DNA from: Acholeplasmataceae bacterium
GTDB lineage: Bacteria > Bacillota_I > Bacilli_A > Acholeplasmatales > Acholeplasmataceae
Length of the DNA: 64,000 nt
Assembly: GCA_021108415.1 (NCBI GenBank)
Contig: JAIOQX010000002.1
Span: 248,001-312,000, forward strand
Direction: 5' to 3'
Shown here: one piece after another, positions 44,464 through 54,121 of the stretch
Numbering within the stretch: position 1 is the stretch's first letter
Layout of the letters: each line of letters opens with the position of its first letter
Made by a program: the position numbers and the translations under genes
The notes under the pieces: model-generated
What the model saw: only the letters and a program-made list of their open reading frames with translations
The model's database searches: none
Told to the model about the DNA's origin: nothing

Positions 44464-45201
44464 CTATCTTTTTGTCATACTATGTGCATGCAATTGTTTA
44501 ACCTCATGAATCTTTAATGCTCTATACTTACCACGTTCAACTCCATCAAGTGTTAAAAAGTCATAGCGAATGCGTGTAAGATTCTTAACTTTAAATCCGA
44601 TTGCTTCTATCATTTTTCTAACTTGCTTGTTTTTACCTTCGATTAAAGTGATTGATAATAATGTTGATTGATGTTCTTTATTAAGCTCAACCAATCTAAC
44701 TTCTTTAGGTTTTGCAAAATAATTACCATCTATGGTTACACCATTTCTAAGTTCAACAATTTTCTTTCTGATAATGATTCCAGTAACTCTGACCAAATAC
44801 TCTTTTTCGATATGAAAAGATGGATGTGTCAGATGATTTGTAAAATCACCGTCATTGGTAATTAAAAGTAGACCTGCTGTATCATAATCTAGGCGACCTA
44901 CTGGATATAGTCGAACATCTTTATGTTCTTCTTCTAGTAAATCAATAACTGTGCGTCTGCCTTTATCATCACTTGCTGTTGATAAAAATCCTGTTGGTTT
45001 ATTTAACAAAAAATAAAGATGTTCAGCCAATTTGATTGGTTTGCCATCTACTTCTATCAAGTCTGTCTTATTCACTTTATATCCAAGTTCAGTTATCACT
45101 TGGCCATTGACTTTCACTCGCCCTTTAGCTATATACTCTTCTGATTTTCTTCTAGAAGCAACATTAGCTTGTGCAAGTACTTTTTGTAATCTTTCCAACA
45201 T
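44464..45201 (-). CDS. rluB: 23S rRNA pseudouridine synthase (RluB family)
   Basis: 245 residues. N-terminal S4 RNA-binding domain (ERLQKVLAQANVASRRKSEEYI, 2-24) and RsuA/RluB catalytic domain with the family motif VGRLDYDTAGLLLITNDGDF (101-120; catalytic Asp104) and KNKQVRKMIEAIGF near 200. Modifies large-subunit rRNA; which residue exactly cannot be read from sequence alone. Own extended -10 promoter and RBS AGGTGA, no tight partner. Confidence 0.92.
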   Translation of the reverse strand: MLERLQKVLAQANVASRRKSEEYIAKGRVKVNGQVITELGYKVNKTDLIEVDGKPIKLAEHLYFLLNKPTGFLSTASDDKGRRTVIDLLEEEHKDVRLYPVGRLDYDTAGLLLITNDGDFTNHLTHPSFHIEKEYLVRVTGIIIRKKIVELRNGVTIDGNYFAKPKEVRLVELNKEHQSTLLSITLIEGKNKQVRKMIEAIGFKVKNLTRIRYDFLTLDGVERGKYRALKIHEVKQLHAHSMTKR

Positions 45202-45215
45202 TTATCACCTGTTAT

Positions 45216-45224
45216 ATTATAGCA
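45216..45224 (-). promoter_or_regulatory. extended -10 promoter of rluB
   Basis: TGCTATAAT on the minus strand, 15 bases before the rluB start. Confidence 0.55.
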
Positions 45225-45371
45225 TACAATCACTTCAATAATGAAATGGTTTTTTTGATTTTCTTTGATATCCATGATAATTCAGAGTAAAAAAAGAAAA
45301 GTCAATAACTATATATGTTATTAACCTCATCTTTTCATCTATGAATTTAATTTATATACATATCTTTTTAA

Positions 45372-45935
45372 TTATTTATCTCTTGAGTAATAAGATCCAT
45401 CTTGTGTAGAGACGATAATTTTTTCGCCTTCTTCAATAAACATAGGTACTTTAACTAATAATCCTGTTTGCATGATTGCATCTTTTGATGCATTTGTTTT
45501 TGTATCACCTTTTACGCCAGGTACTGTTTCAACAATTGTTAAAACAACTTTATCAGGTAGAGATACCCCTAAAATTTCTTTTCCATCGTAAAAATTGACA
45601 TCGACATTCATGCCTTCATAAATAAATTTTAATTCATGTTCAATTTGTGCGCCAGGAATTTCAATTTGTTCATAAGTTTCAGTATTCATAAATACATACA
45701 TATCTCCATTTGCGTAGATATATTGCATTTGAACACGGTCTATTTGAGCTTTATCCATTTTAACACCAGCATTAAATGTGTTGTCAATAACTGCTCCACT
45801 ACGTAGGTTTCTTAGTTTAGTTCTAACAAAAGCACTACCTTTACCTGGTTTTACATGCATGAACTCAATAATTTGATATATATTGCCATCATATAAGATT
45901 GTTAATCCTGTTTTAAAATCACTTGTACTAATCAT
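45372..45935 (-). CDS. efp: translation elongation factor P
   Basis: 187 residues, normal length, three beta-barrel domains. The loop that reaches the peptidyl-transferase centre is [11 protein letters not shown] with Lys32 at the tip, the type modified in Bacillus rather than the EpmA pathway; no modification gene is nearby. C-terminal [18 protein letters not shown] signature is intact. Relieves stalling at proline runs. RBS AGGAG; own promoter inside the end of aroQ. Confidence 0.97.
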   Translation of the reverse strand: MISTSDFKTGLTILYDGNIYQIIEFMHVKPGKGSAFVRTKLRNLRSGAVIDNTFNAGVKMDKAQIDRVQMQYIYANGDMYVFMNTETYEQIEIPGAQIEHELKFIYEGMNVDVNFYDGKEILGVSLPDKVVLTIVETVPGVKGDTKTNASKDAIMQTGLLVKVPMFIEEGEKIIVSTQDGSYYSRDK

Positions 45936-45975
45936 GATAAATCTCCTCTTTGTATCCGGTTTTTTTGCCGTTTAT

Positions 45976-46004
45976 ATTATACATTAAAAATATTATTTAG
46001 ACAA
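45976..46004 (-). promoter_or_regulatory. efp promoter
   Basis: -35 TTGTCT (45999-46004, inside the aroQ end), 17-base spacer, -10 TATAAT (45976-45981). Confidence 0.65.
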
Positions 46005-46427
46005 CACCAAATTTTTAATAAATTGAATTGCCTCAATATAACTATCAATTTTCTTTCCCATAAATCGCTCGTGACATACATCTTTAATGTAGTCTATTTT
46101 TCTAAAGTCTTCTCTATTTTCTATATCTGAGAGATGTACTTCTACTTTTGGCATATAGATTAACTCTAGTGCATCACGTATGGCAATGGAGGTATGCGTA
46201 TATGCACCTGGATTAATTAATAGTGCATCATAATTTTCTTCTTCTGCATGTTGGATTACATCAATTAATTCACCTTCATGATTGCTTTGGAAAAAAGAGA
46301 ATTCATCGTCAACAAAATAATCTGCAATTTCTGCGTATAAATCATCTAGTGTAAATGTGCCATAATGTTTTGCATCTCTTTTGCCTAACATATTTAAATT
46401 AGGACCATGGATTACGAGTATATTCAT
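45993..46427 (-). CDS. aroQ: 3-dehydroquinate dehydratase, type II
   Basis: 144 residues. Type II fold: VIHGPNLNMLGKRDAKHYG (4-22) with catalytic Arg13 region and Tyr, FFQSNHEGELIDVIQHA (45-61), INPGAYTHTSIAIRDAL (71-87) and VEVHLSDIENREDFR. Third step of the shikimate pathway. Overlaps aroK by 4 bases; no other aro gene in the window. Confidence 0.95.
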   Translation of the reverse strand: MNILVIHGPNLNMLGKRDAKHYGTFTLDDLYAEIADYFVDDEFSFFQSNHEGELIDVIQHAEEENYDALLINPGAYTHTSIAIRDALELIYMPKVEVHLSDIENREDFRKIDYIKDVCHERFMGKKIDSYIEAIQFIKNLVLSK

Positions 46428-46915
46428 TTATATTCCTCATTTTTAATATAATTTTGGATCACTTTAACAGTTTCATCAATATCATAGTTGTTATTGATGA
46501 TTGCATCCGCAAAATCTTGATATTTTAAGAACCGTTCATCATAAAGTTGTTCTAATGTTTTCTTTTTAAGTAATGGTCTTTGATAATCTTTTTCTAATCT
46601 TTCTTTGATGACAGAGATATCAGTATCTAGATATATTTTTATACCTTGCATAAGTGTTTTATTATCTTTTTTCGTTACAATGCCACCACCACAAGAAATG
46701 ATCGCGTGATTTGATGTTATTTTTTTTAGAGCTTTTGTTTCTAAATCTCTAAATTTAGCTTCTCCATGTTTTTCAAATATATCTTCAATAAACATTAAAG
46801 CATCTTTTTCAATCATTGCGTCTAGGTCAATATATTCATAATCTAGAGATTTTGACAATTGCTTAGCAATGGTTGTTTTACCTGATCCAGGCATTCCAAT
46901 AATATATATGTTCAT
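46424..46915 (-). CDS. aroK: shikimate kinase
   Basis: 163 residues. P-loop GMPGSGKTTIAKQL (7-20), shikimate-binding Asp in DLDAMIE (31-37), Arg in AKFRDLE and GGGIV (about 76-80). Phosphorylates shikimate. Placed between aroQ (4-base overlap) and miaA (10-base gap), so probably in the long mutS-mutL-miaA transcript. Confidence 0.94.
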   Translation of the reverse strand: MNIYIIGMPGSGKTTIAKQLSKSLDYEYIDLDAMIEKDALMFIEDIFEKHGEAKFRDLETKALKKITSNHAIISCGGGIVTKKDNKTLMQGIKIYLDTDISVIKERLEKDYQRPLLKKKTLEQLYDERFLKYQDFADAIINNNYDIDETVKVIQNYIKNEEYK

Positions 46916-46925
46916 GATGTTACTC

Positions 46926-47795
46926 CTAACTTTTTAAAAAATCTTCTATTAATTTTTTTGTTTTTTCTACAATTGATGGATCTAGTGCATCAATCATTTG
47001 TACTTCCATTTGATTTTTAAACCATGTTTTTTGTTTTTTAGCTAATCTTCTTGAATTTTTAACAATGATCTGTTTCATCTCATCAAAGGTTAATTGTTCA
47101 TCAAGATATTGATCAACTTCTTTATATCCTATCGCATTGATATGAATGTTTTCTTTTCTTAACTCTTGAACTTCTTGAATGAATCCATCATTAAGTTGTC
47201 TTTCTAATCTTAAGTATAATCTCTCTTCTAAGATGTCTCTATCAATATCAAGATAAATGATTAATGCATCATATAATAATTGATCTTTATTTGTTTTCTT
47301 TGATCTTAAAGATCCTTTTTTTGCTTGTTCTAAAGCTCTGATGACTCGTCTTCTATTAAATTGATCTATCTTAATATTTGGGTCTAATTTTAGTAAGTTT
47401 TCATATAGTTGTTCATTTGATAAATGCTCATGATCTTTTTCAAATGAATCATCTTTAGATTCGTCATTAAACTCATAATCATATAAAGCTGCTTTAATAT
47501 ATAAACCAGTGCCACCAACTATTAATGGATTATCTATTTCATTTATTTTTTGTCTAACATCTGTTTGAAAATTATAAACGCTATAAGATTCTAAGGGTTC
47601 TTTTATATCAAATAGATGGTGTTTAACGCCTTGTTTATCACTATCTTTTATTTTTGCAGAACCAATATTTAATCGTTTATATATTTGTACAGAATCTCCG
47701 TTAATAATCTCAAACCCAAACTGTTTAGCTAAAGTAATTGATAAACCAGTTTTACCTGTGCCCGTAGGACCTACAATCGCAACTACTTTTTTCAT
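46926..47795 (-). CDS. miaA: tRNA dimethylallyltransferase
   Basis: 289 residues. P-loop VGPTGTGKTGLSITLAKQF (8-26), NGDSVQIYKRLNIGSAK (33-49), IVGGTGLYIKAALYDYEF (93-110) and KNSRRLAKKQKTWFKNQ near 257. Adds the isopentenyl group to A37 of tRNAs reading U; MiaB, also in this window, adds the methylthio group. Overlaps the mutL stop by one base. Confidence 0.96.
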   Translation of the reverse strand: MKKVVAIVGPTGTGKTGLSITLAKQFGFEIINGDSVQIYKRLNIGSAKIKDSDKQGVKHHLFDIKEPLESYSVYNFQTDVRQKINEIDNPLIVGGTGLYIKAALYDYEFNDESKDDSFEKDHEHLSNEQLYENLLKLDPNIKIDQFNRRRVIRALEQAKKGSLRSKKTNKDQLLYDALIIYLDIDRDILEERLYLRLERQLNDGFIQEVQELRKENIHINAIGYKEVDQYLDEQLTFDEMKQIIVKNSRRLAKKQKTWFKNQMEVQMIDALDPSIVEKTKKLIEDFLKS

Positions 47796-49474
47796 TAGAC
47801 AACCCTTTTGAACATGCGTTCGACATCATAATGAGATAGTTTAATAATCGTTGGTCTACCATGTGGACAGTAATAAGGATTTTTACATGTTTTAAGATCA
47901 ATCATCAATTGATCAACTTCTGCTTTATTGATGTGATGATTCGCCTTAATTGAACCTTTACAAGAAATATCTTTTGCTAAAGCATCTCTTAAGATTCTTA
48001 AATCTATGGTTTCTTTTTCAGAAAGTTGTGCTATCATTTCTTCAATTGCTCGATCAATTTCTTGTTCTCTAAGCCATGTTGGTAATCCTATGATTTTATT
48101 ATCTTTTATGATAAATTGATGTTTTTTAAATTGTTCTATATATTGATTAACTAGTTCTAATTCTGATTGTGTCACACTTAAATCATGAGGGATCAATAGT
48201 TGTTTTATTTGTGCGTTTGGATTGCCTAGTTTTTCAAAATAATGCTCATATCTAATGCGTTCTTGAGCTGCATGTTGATCAACTAAAAATAAGCCTTCCT
48301 TATTTTGAAACATCAAATATGTACCTGCAAAAATACCTATATAATCAAATGAAGGAATTTTTTGGTCTATCGTCTGAGTTTCTATTTCTTCTGAGTCTTC
48401 TTTAAGATCTTCAAATCCTAGATCAAAAACTTCATATGTTTCTTGTGTGCTACCTTTGATTTCTTGGTATCGATCAGGTATCGTATGCGTTTTTTTCTCT
48501 AAGGCTTCTCTTATATAATGTTCAATTTGAAATGCTAGGATCAATTCATTAACAAATTTAACTTCATATTTTTGAGGATGTACATTGACGTCTAACAATT
48601 GAGGATCCATAACTAGATGAATTAATGCGATTGGATATTTGTTTGTCATTAGAAAACTATGATATCCATCCACAACAGCTTGAACTAATTTATAATTTTT
48701 AATATATCGATGATTGACAAAAACTGAAATATCTTTTTTTCTGGATCTAGAAATTTTTGGACTTACTAGATAACCATTAATTTCAATGTTTTGAAATTTT
48801 TGATTAAAGATAATCATATCCTTGGTCATTTGTGATCCATAGATTTGATCGACAAGTTGATAGAAATCTTCTTTTCCATACGTTTGTTTAACTAATTTTT
48901 CATCTATAAATAATTTAAATCTAACTTTAGGATTTGCGAGTGCTAAACGATCAAATATATCAATAATAGCATATCTTTCAGCTTGTTCTGATTTGATATA
49001 TTTAAATCTTGCAGGTGTATTATAAAATAAGTCTTCTACAGTAATTGTTGTGCCTGTGTTCATACTTGTTTTTTGGTCTTCTATAAAATGACCACCATGA
49101 TAGATCACTTCAATTGCGTCTTGATTTTCCATTTTAGATTTTAAAGATACTTTAGACACAGCTGCAATCGCAGCTAATGCTTCGCCTCTAAAGCCTAAAG
49201 TGTTGATATGGTTCAAGTCATGTTCTGTTGATATTTTAGATGTTGCATGTCGTTCAAAAGCTAGATGAGCATCAGAAAAATCCATACCTGATCCATCATC
49301 AGATACGACTATTTTCTTCATCCCTACATCATAGATTTCTATATTTATAGATGTAGCTTTGGCATCTATTGCATTTTCAATAAGTTCTTTGACAATAGAA
49401 CTTGGTCGATCAACAACTTCTCCTGCTGCAATCATATTTGCAAGTCTATTGTCCATCTTTTTAATAACAGACAT
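47795..49474 (-). CDS. mutL: DNA mismatch repair protein MutL
   Basis: 559 residues. N-terminal GHKL ATPase: ELIENAIDAKATSI (31-44), DDGSGM (59-64), TLGFRGEALAAI (92-103). C-terminal endonuclease motif DQHAAQERIRYE (about 396-407), with SCKGSIKA and PHGRP, so this is a nicking MutL as expected where MutH is absent. Ten bases behind mutS. Confidence 0.96.
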   Translation of the reverse strand: MSVIKKMDNRLANMIAAGEVVDRPSSIVKELIENAIDAKATSINIEIYDVGMKKIVVSDDGSGMDFSDAHLAFERHATSKISTEHDLNHINTLGFRGEALAAIAAVSKVSLKSKMENQDAIEVIYHGGHFIEDQKTSMNTGTTITVEDLFYNTPARFKYIKSEQAERYAIIDIFDRLALANPKVRFKLFIDEKLVKQTYGKEDFYQLVDQIYGSQMTKDMIIFNQKFQNIEINGYLVSPKISRSRKKDISVFVNHRYIKNYKLVQAVVDGYHSFLMTNKYPIALIHLVMDPQLLDVNVHPQKYEVKFVNELILAFQIEHYIREALEKKTHTIPDRYQEIKGSTQETYEVFDLGFEDLKEDSEEIETQTIDQKIPSFDYIGIFAGTYLMFQNKEGLFLVDQHAAQERIRYEHYFEKLGNPNAQIKQLLIPHDLSVTQSELELVNQYIEQFKKHQFIIKDNKIIGLPTWLREQEIDRAIEEMIAQLSEKETIDLRILRDALAKDISCKGSIKANHHINKAEVDQLMIDLKTCKNPYYCPHGRPTIIKLSHYDVERMFKRVV

Positions 49475-49483
49475 TTAAAATCC

Positions 49484-52000
49484 CTACTTCTTTATAATAT
49501 GTTGTAAATGCTTTAATAACAATAACGCATCAATTGGTGTCAATTGATCTGTATCTATTTTAGATAATTCTTCTAACACTTCTAAATCTTTTACATCAAT
49601 GATATTTTGGTTTTCAGCTTCATAAGCTTCATAATTAAATAAATCAAGAGATACTTTATTTTCTTTATCTTCTAGTTTTTCTAAAATACGCTTAGATCTT
49701 GTGATTAATGATTTAGGCAGATGCGCAAGCGATGCCACTTGGATACCATATGATTTATCAGTGGTTCCTTTTTCAACATGATGTAAGAAGACCATCTTAT
49801 CACCTTCTTCTTTAGCTTTTACACAAAGATTAGTTAATCTAGATAGACTTTGATCAAGCACTGTCAGTTCATGATAATGAGTTGAAAATAAAGTTTGTGC
49901 ACCTATTTTTTCATGGATATATTCAATCATACCTTGGGCAAGTGCCATACCATCATAAGTAGCTGTTCCTCTACCTATTTCATCAAATAGGATCAAAGAG
50001 TCTTTAGTTGCGTGCGTTAATGCATCATTTGACTCAACCATTTCAACCATAAAAGTTGATTTACCACCAGATAGATCATCACTTGATCCAATTCTAGTAT
50101 ATAATGCATCATATAAAGATATATCTGCATGAGATGCTGGTACAAAACACCCTATTTGAGCCATATAAATAATAATCGCAAACATACGCATATATGTAGA
50201 TTTACCACTCATATTAGGTCCAGTGATTAAAAAGATTTCACCTTGTTTCATTTGGACATCATTTTTAATAAAGGTTGTGAATTTTTCAACCACAGGATGT
50301 CTTCCATCTTTGATGAATACATCTCTTGATTCATGTAAATTAGGTCTGATAAATTGATATTTTTCACTAATAATTGCTAAATTTAAAAAGACATCGATCA
50401 TCGCTATTTGAGTAGATAAAACTTGTAGATCATGTGTGTATTGTTCTACATATAGCCGAATTTCTTTAAATAATTCATATTCTAGTTTGATTGCCTTTTC
50501 TTTAGCATGTAAAATTTGATCTTCTTTTTCTTTTAAAACAGGAGAAATATATCTCTCAGAATTGGTTAATGTTTGTTTTCTTTCATATCCAAATTCATCT
50601 TTAACAAATTGTGTATTGCCTTTAGATATTTCTATATAATATCCAAAAACTCTATTATATCCTACTCTTAAATTTTTAATGCCTGTTTTTTCACGTTCAC
50701 TTACTTCAAATTCATCTAGCCATGATTGACCTTTATCATTGGTGTATCGAAGCTCATCTAACTGTTGATTAAACCCATCTTTAATAATGCCACCTTCTTT
50801 GATTGTAAGCGGTGGATCATGATGGATTGCTTTTTCTAAATAGTCTCTTAAATCTTTATGATCTTTCATTTGTGTAACGAGTGTTTGAATCTTTTGATGA
50901 TCATATTGTTTTAATGTATCCATAATATATGGGATATGATTAAGCGTTTCTTTTAATTGGAAAAGATCTCTAGCGTTGACTGATTGAAATGAGATACGTC
51001 CAACAATTCTATTGATATCATAAATATATTTTAAATGTTCTAACATATCTTCTCTAGGTTTATAAGGGAAGAATGCTTCAATATAATCATAGCGATTATT
51101 TAACGCTTCTTTATCATTTAATGGTTGATTTAAATACGATTTTAAAAGACGGGAGCCCATAGCTGTTTGACAATGATTAATCCAATAAGCTAGTGTAGTT
51201 TTTGAACTATTTGTCAAAGATTCCATAATTTCTAAATGCTTTTTAACTCGATAATCAACATGCATGTGTCCTAATTTTTGGACATGTGTAAAAGGCATTA
51301 AATGATTTAAGGTTTGCATCTGAGTTTTGTTTAAATAGTTTAATAAATGCGATACAGCTCTTTTTAATTCGCGATCTAAATGATTAATATATGCGTGATC
51401 AGTAATTGTATAATCATCTGCATGTGAAACTAAAAGGTCTTGTTGTTTTAATTCTTTAATAAACTCTTGATCAAAATGTGTTGGACAAACAACTTCTTTA
51501 ATATCAAGAGATAAGATTAAATCAAGTGCTTCTTTTTTTACCAATTGATCTGTAATAAAACTCTCACCTGTTGAGATATCAATGTATGTTGTTGCATACC
51601 CTTTTTCTGTTAAAAGAATACTTGCAATGAAATTATTTTTATTTTGATCTAGAATACCATCTTCAAAAACAGTACCAGGAGTAATTAATCTAATCACTTC
51701 ACGTTGAACTAAACCTTTACCAGCTTCAGTGATTTGTTCTGCAATTGCAATCTTGAATCCTTTTTCTATGAGTTTTTGAATATAAGGTTTAACTGCATGA
51801 TGTGGAATACCACACATTGGTACTTTAGCCCCTGCATCTCTTGATGTTAAAGCAATTTCTAAAACTTTAGATGCTAAAATCGCATCATCAAAAAACATTT
51901 CATAGAAATCCCCTAATCTAAAAAAGACTATCGCATCAGCGTAGTCTTCTTTAATTTCAAGATATTGTTGCATCATTGGGGTATAGTTTTTGTTATCCAT
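49484..52000 (-). CDS. mutS: DNA mismatch repair protein MutS
   Basis: 838 residues. Mismatch-reading motif GDFYEMF (29-35, the Phe-x-Glu wedge), Walker A GPNMSGKSTYMR near 595-606, Walker B DEIGRGTATYDG (about 672-683), THYHEL. Recognises base mismatches and loads MutL. Full length for MutS1. Twenty-nine bases downstream of the acidic membrane protein gene. Confidence 0.97.
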   Translation of the reverse strand: MDNKNYTPMMQQYLEIKEDYADAIVFFRLGDFYEMFFDDAILASKVLEIALTSRDAGAKVPMCGIPHHAVKPYIQKLIEKGFKIAIAEQITEAGKGLVQREVIRLITPGTVFEDGILDQNKNNFIASILLTEKGYATTYIDISTGESFITDQLVKKEALDLILSLDIKEVVCPTHFDQEFIKELKQQDLLVSHADDYTITDHAYINHLDRELKRAVSHLLNYLNKTQMQTLNHLMPFTHVQKLGHMHVDYRVKKHLEIMESLTNSSKTTLAYWINHCQTAMGSRLLKSYLNQPLNDKEALNNRYDYIEAFFPYKPREDMLEHLKYIYDINRIVGRISFQSVNARDLFQLKETLNHIPYIMDTLKQYDHQKIQTLVTQMKDHKDLRDYLEKAIHHDPPLTIKEGGIIKDGFNQQLDELRYTNDKGQSWLDEFEVSEREKTGIKNLRVGYNRVFGYYIEISKGNTQFVKDEFGYERKQTLTNSERYISPVLKEKEDQILHAKEKAIKLEYELFKEIRLYVEQYTHDLQVLSTQIAMIDVFLNLAIISEKYQFIRPNLHESRDVFIKDGRHPVVEKFTTFIKNDVQMKQGEIFLITGPNMSGKSTYMRMFAIIIYMAQIGCFVPASHADISLYDALYTRIGSSDDLSGGKSTFMVEMVESNDALTHATKDSLILFDEIGRGTATYDGMALAQGMIEYIHEKIGAQTLFSTHYHELTVLDQSLSRLTNLCVKAKEEGDKMVFLHHVEKGTTDKSYGIQVASLAHLPKSLITRSKRILEKLEDKENKVSLDLFNYEAYEAENQNIIDVKDLEVLEELSKIDTDQLTPIDALLLLKHLQHIIKK

Positions 52001-52028
52001 AGGTGCCCCCTATTTTATATTTTTATAT

Positions 52029-53687
52029 CTAAATACCTAATGAACTAATTAAATAGTGAATGAAGTCTAATAAACCTCGACCACCAATGGTTAATAGTCC
52101 ATTTAATGTAGCATTAAAACTATCTAAGAATGTTAATGTTGTTACAAAATATGTCAATATGCCATATAGAAGTAATAAGACAACTGCGATGATAGCTAAA
52201 ATTAAGACGAATTTGAAAAGTTTCTTAAAGATTTTAAATAAAACTTTTCCTAACCCTTTAAATAATCTTCCAAAGAATCTTGCTTCTGCAGGTAATTTTT
52301 CATCTGAATCACTAGCACCATTTTCATTATCAGCCTTACGCTGTTCAATAAATGCTTCTCTCTCTTCAGCTTCATCATTTTTATGGAGTTTCTTATATTG
52401 TTTTTGATCTCCATAAAACTCAGCTGTATTTAAGACGATTGCTTCTTGATCTTCATCTATTTCTTCAACTTCAACTTCTTCAACAACTTCTTCTTTTTCT
52501 TCTGCTTTTTCTATTTCTTCTACTTTTTCTACAACTTCAACTTTTTTAGCAGAACTTTGTTCTATTGCTTCTCTTAATTTTCTAATTTCTTCAACCAAAC
52601 CATCAAGGTTAGAAGGACTTTGAACATATTGAACTTGAGGTTTAATAACTTCTTCAATCTTTTCAACAACAGGTTCGATTTCTTCTTCTACAACTGGTTC
52701 TTCAACAACCACTTCTTCAGGTTCTGTTATTTCTTCAACCACTGGTTCTTCAATGATTTCTTCAGCAACTTCTTCAACTACTTTTTGTACTGCAGCAACT
52801 TCAATAACTTCTTCTGAAACATCATGAACTTCTTTTTCATAGTCTTGAAGTGAAGCTGGAACAAAATATGATTCCTTAGTCTCTTTAGCATTCTTTAATA
52901 TATATTCAATAATTTCTTCTTTTTTAAGTTCAGTAGATGCTTTGATATCATTATCGATTGCAAATCTTTGCATCACGATGACTGACATTGAATGTACTTT
53001 TTTATCTAACTCTTCAGTATACTTGTCATTTTCTCTTAGTTCATTAACAATAATATCTGCTAGTTCATTTTTCTTTAATCTTCTTGGAACATTAACTCCA
53101 TACTTAGATCCTAAGTCGCGGATTTCAGTTAATGTTGAGCTCTTATATAAAACTGGTCTAAGTTTTTGTAGAGGTAGACCATCAATTCTTCCAAAACTAT
53201 CATAAAAAATATCTTTTAAATCACGGTTATATGTTTTAATATCTGGCAAGTCTAGACCTTTTTGTTTAACATGAGCAACACTTAAATCATATAAGCGTCT
53301 AATTTCTTTAGCAGAAACTTCTTTCTCAACCATATAGCCTAAGAGGTCAGTCCAAAAGTCTTCTAAATAATTTCTAAAGATTCTTTCATCGTTAAAATAA
53401 ACCATCAAGTTTTCTAACTGTGTTTCACAAAATTCAGTAAACCATGAAAGTCGATAGTTAATTTCATCAGCCATCGTCAATCTAGATTTTCTTGTTTCAA
53501 CAACTGTTAGTCTTAAATTTTCTTTTAAAACATAGATTCTTAATTCTCTAGGAATTGTTAATCCAAGTTCAATAAAATAAGACTTAATAACTTCTTGTGG
53601 CAAATAAATGACCGTCTTTAGTAAATCTTCAATTTTATATTCTTTGTTTCCGACAGCAATTTTGCTCTCTCTTGTTAACCTTGGCAT
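52029..53687 (-). CDS. acidic C-terminally anchored membrane protein with SAP-like unit
   Basis: 552 residues, no named family recognised. The N-terminal 280 residues are helical, with a Rho-N/SAP-like piece, LTEIRDLGSKYGVNVPRRLKKNE, near 186-208. Residues about 285-400 are a low-complexity Glu/Val-rich linker (VVEEPVVEEEIEPVVEKI and similar), followed by a charged segment and two hydrophobic helices (about 490-515 and 530-548), so the large part faces the cytoplasm. Role unknown; could anchor a complex to the membrane. Promoter at 53717-53745, RBS GGAGG; mutS follows by 29 bases. Confidence 0.6.
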   Translation of the reverse strand: MPRLTRESKIAVGNKEYKIEDLLKTVIYLPQEVIKSYFIELGLTIPRELRIYVLKENLRLTVVETRKSRLTMADEINYRLSWFTEFCETQLENLMVYFNDERIFRNYLEDFWTDLLGYMVEKEVSAKEIRRLYDLSVAHVKQKGLDLPDIKTYNRDLKDIFYDSFGRIDGLPLQKLRPVLYKSSTLTEIRDLGSKYGVNVPRRLKKNELADIIVNELRENDKYTEELDKKVHSMSVIVMQRFAIDNDIKASTELKKEEIIEYILKNAKETKESYFVPASLQDYEKEVHDVSEEVIEVAAVQKVVEEVAEEIIEEPVVEEITEPEEVVVEEPVVEEEIEPVVEKIEEVIKPQVQYVQSPSNLDGLVEEIRKLREAIEQSSAKKVEVVEKVEEIEKAEEKEEVVEEVEVEEIDEDQEAIVLNTAEFYGDQKQYKKLHKNDEAEEREAFIEQRKADNENGASDSDEKLPAEARFFGRLFKGLGKVLFKIFKKLFKFVLILAIIAVVLLLLYGILTYFVTTLTFLDSFNATLNGLLTIGGRGLLDFIHYLISSLGI

Positions 53688-53716
53688 AGCAAACCTCCAT
53701 TAGAACTCTTTCTTTT

Positions 53717-53745
53717 ATCATACATTTTTTTTGTCTATTTATCAA
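53717..53745 (-). promoter_or_regulatory. promoter of acidic membrane protein gene and mutS operon
   Basis: -35 TTGATA (53740-53745), 17-base spacer, -10 TATGAT (53717-53722), minus strand; it lies just downstream of the YlbF/YmcA gene. Confidence 0.7.
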
Positions 53746-53782
53746 GTTTTTAAACTACAAAACTTCATATGATAATAAAAAA

Positions 53783-54121
53783 TTACAATTTCCCGTTTAA
53801 TTCCTTATTAATACCATCTTCTATGATTTGAGTGATTTGTTGAATCATATCATTAATGTCGCCTTGCAAAGCCAGATAATCCGACATTAATGGATATCCT
53901 TGGATTTCTTCTAAAAGTTGATCATATAACATTTGAAAATGCTCAATTGTTTTTTGCTTTTGTACCTCTTTTGCATTGATTAATTGTTTTTGAATCGATT
54001 TCAATTGATTAATTTTTAATTTCAAATCTTCATTTTTATTTAACACGTTTTCTATGGCTTGATATCTTTTAATTGATTCATTATTTTTAATCATTTCGAT
54101 TAGTTTTTCTTTTTCAGTCAA
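53783..54121 (-). CDS. YlbF/YmcA family protein
   Basis: About 112 residues, fully helical, of the Com_YlbF family: LIEMIKNNESIKRYQAIENVL near the N-terminus, INQLKSIQKQLINAKEVQK in the middle and YPLMSDYLALQGDINDMIQQI at the end. In Bacillus YmcA (RicA) lies directly behind miaB and works with RNase Y; here it follows miaB, with rny three genes upstream. The frame starts at GTG 54130 without ribosome site; a TTG at 54121 preceded by AGGTGAG is preferred. Overlaps miaB. Confidence 0.8.
   Translation of the reverse strand: MTEKEKLIEMIKNNESIKRYQAIENVLNKNEDLKLKINQLKSIQKQLINAKEVQKQKTIEHFQMLYDQLLEEIQGYPLMSDYLALQGDINDMIQQITQIIEDGINKELNGKL

Noticed and set aside
45290-45345. terminator behind efp
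   Set aside because: The arms AATAAC/GTTATT and GAAAAG/CTTTTC can pair but are spaced by mismatches, and the T-run is not next to the stem; too weak to annotate.
52285-52600. Glu/Val-rich stretch read as tandem DNA repeats
   Set aside because: The repeats are irregular at DNA level and stem from low-complexity protein; no unit of fixed length can be defined.
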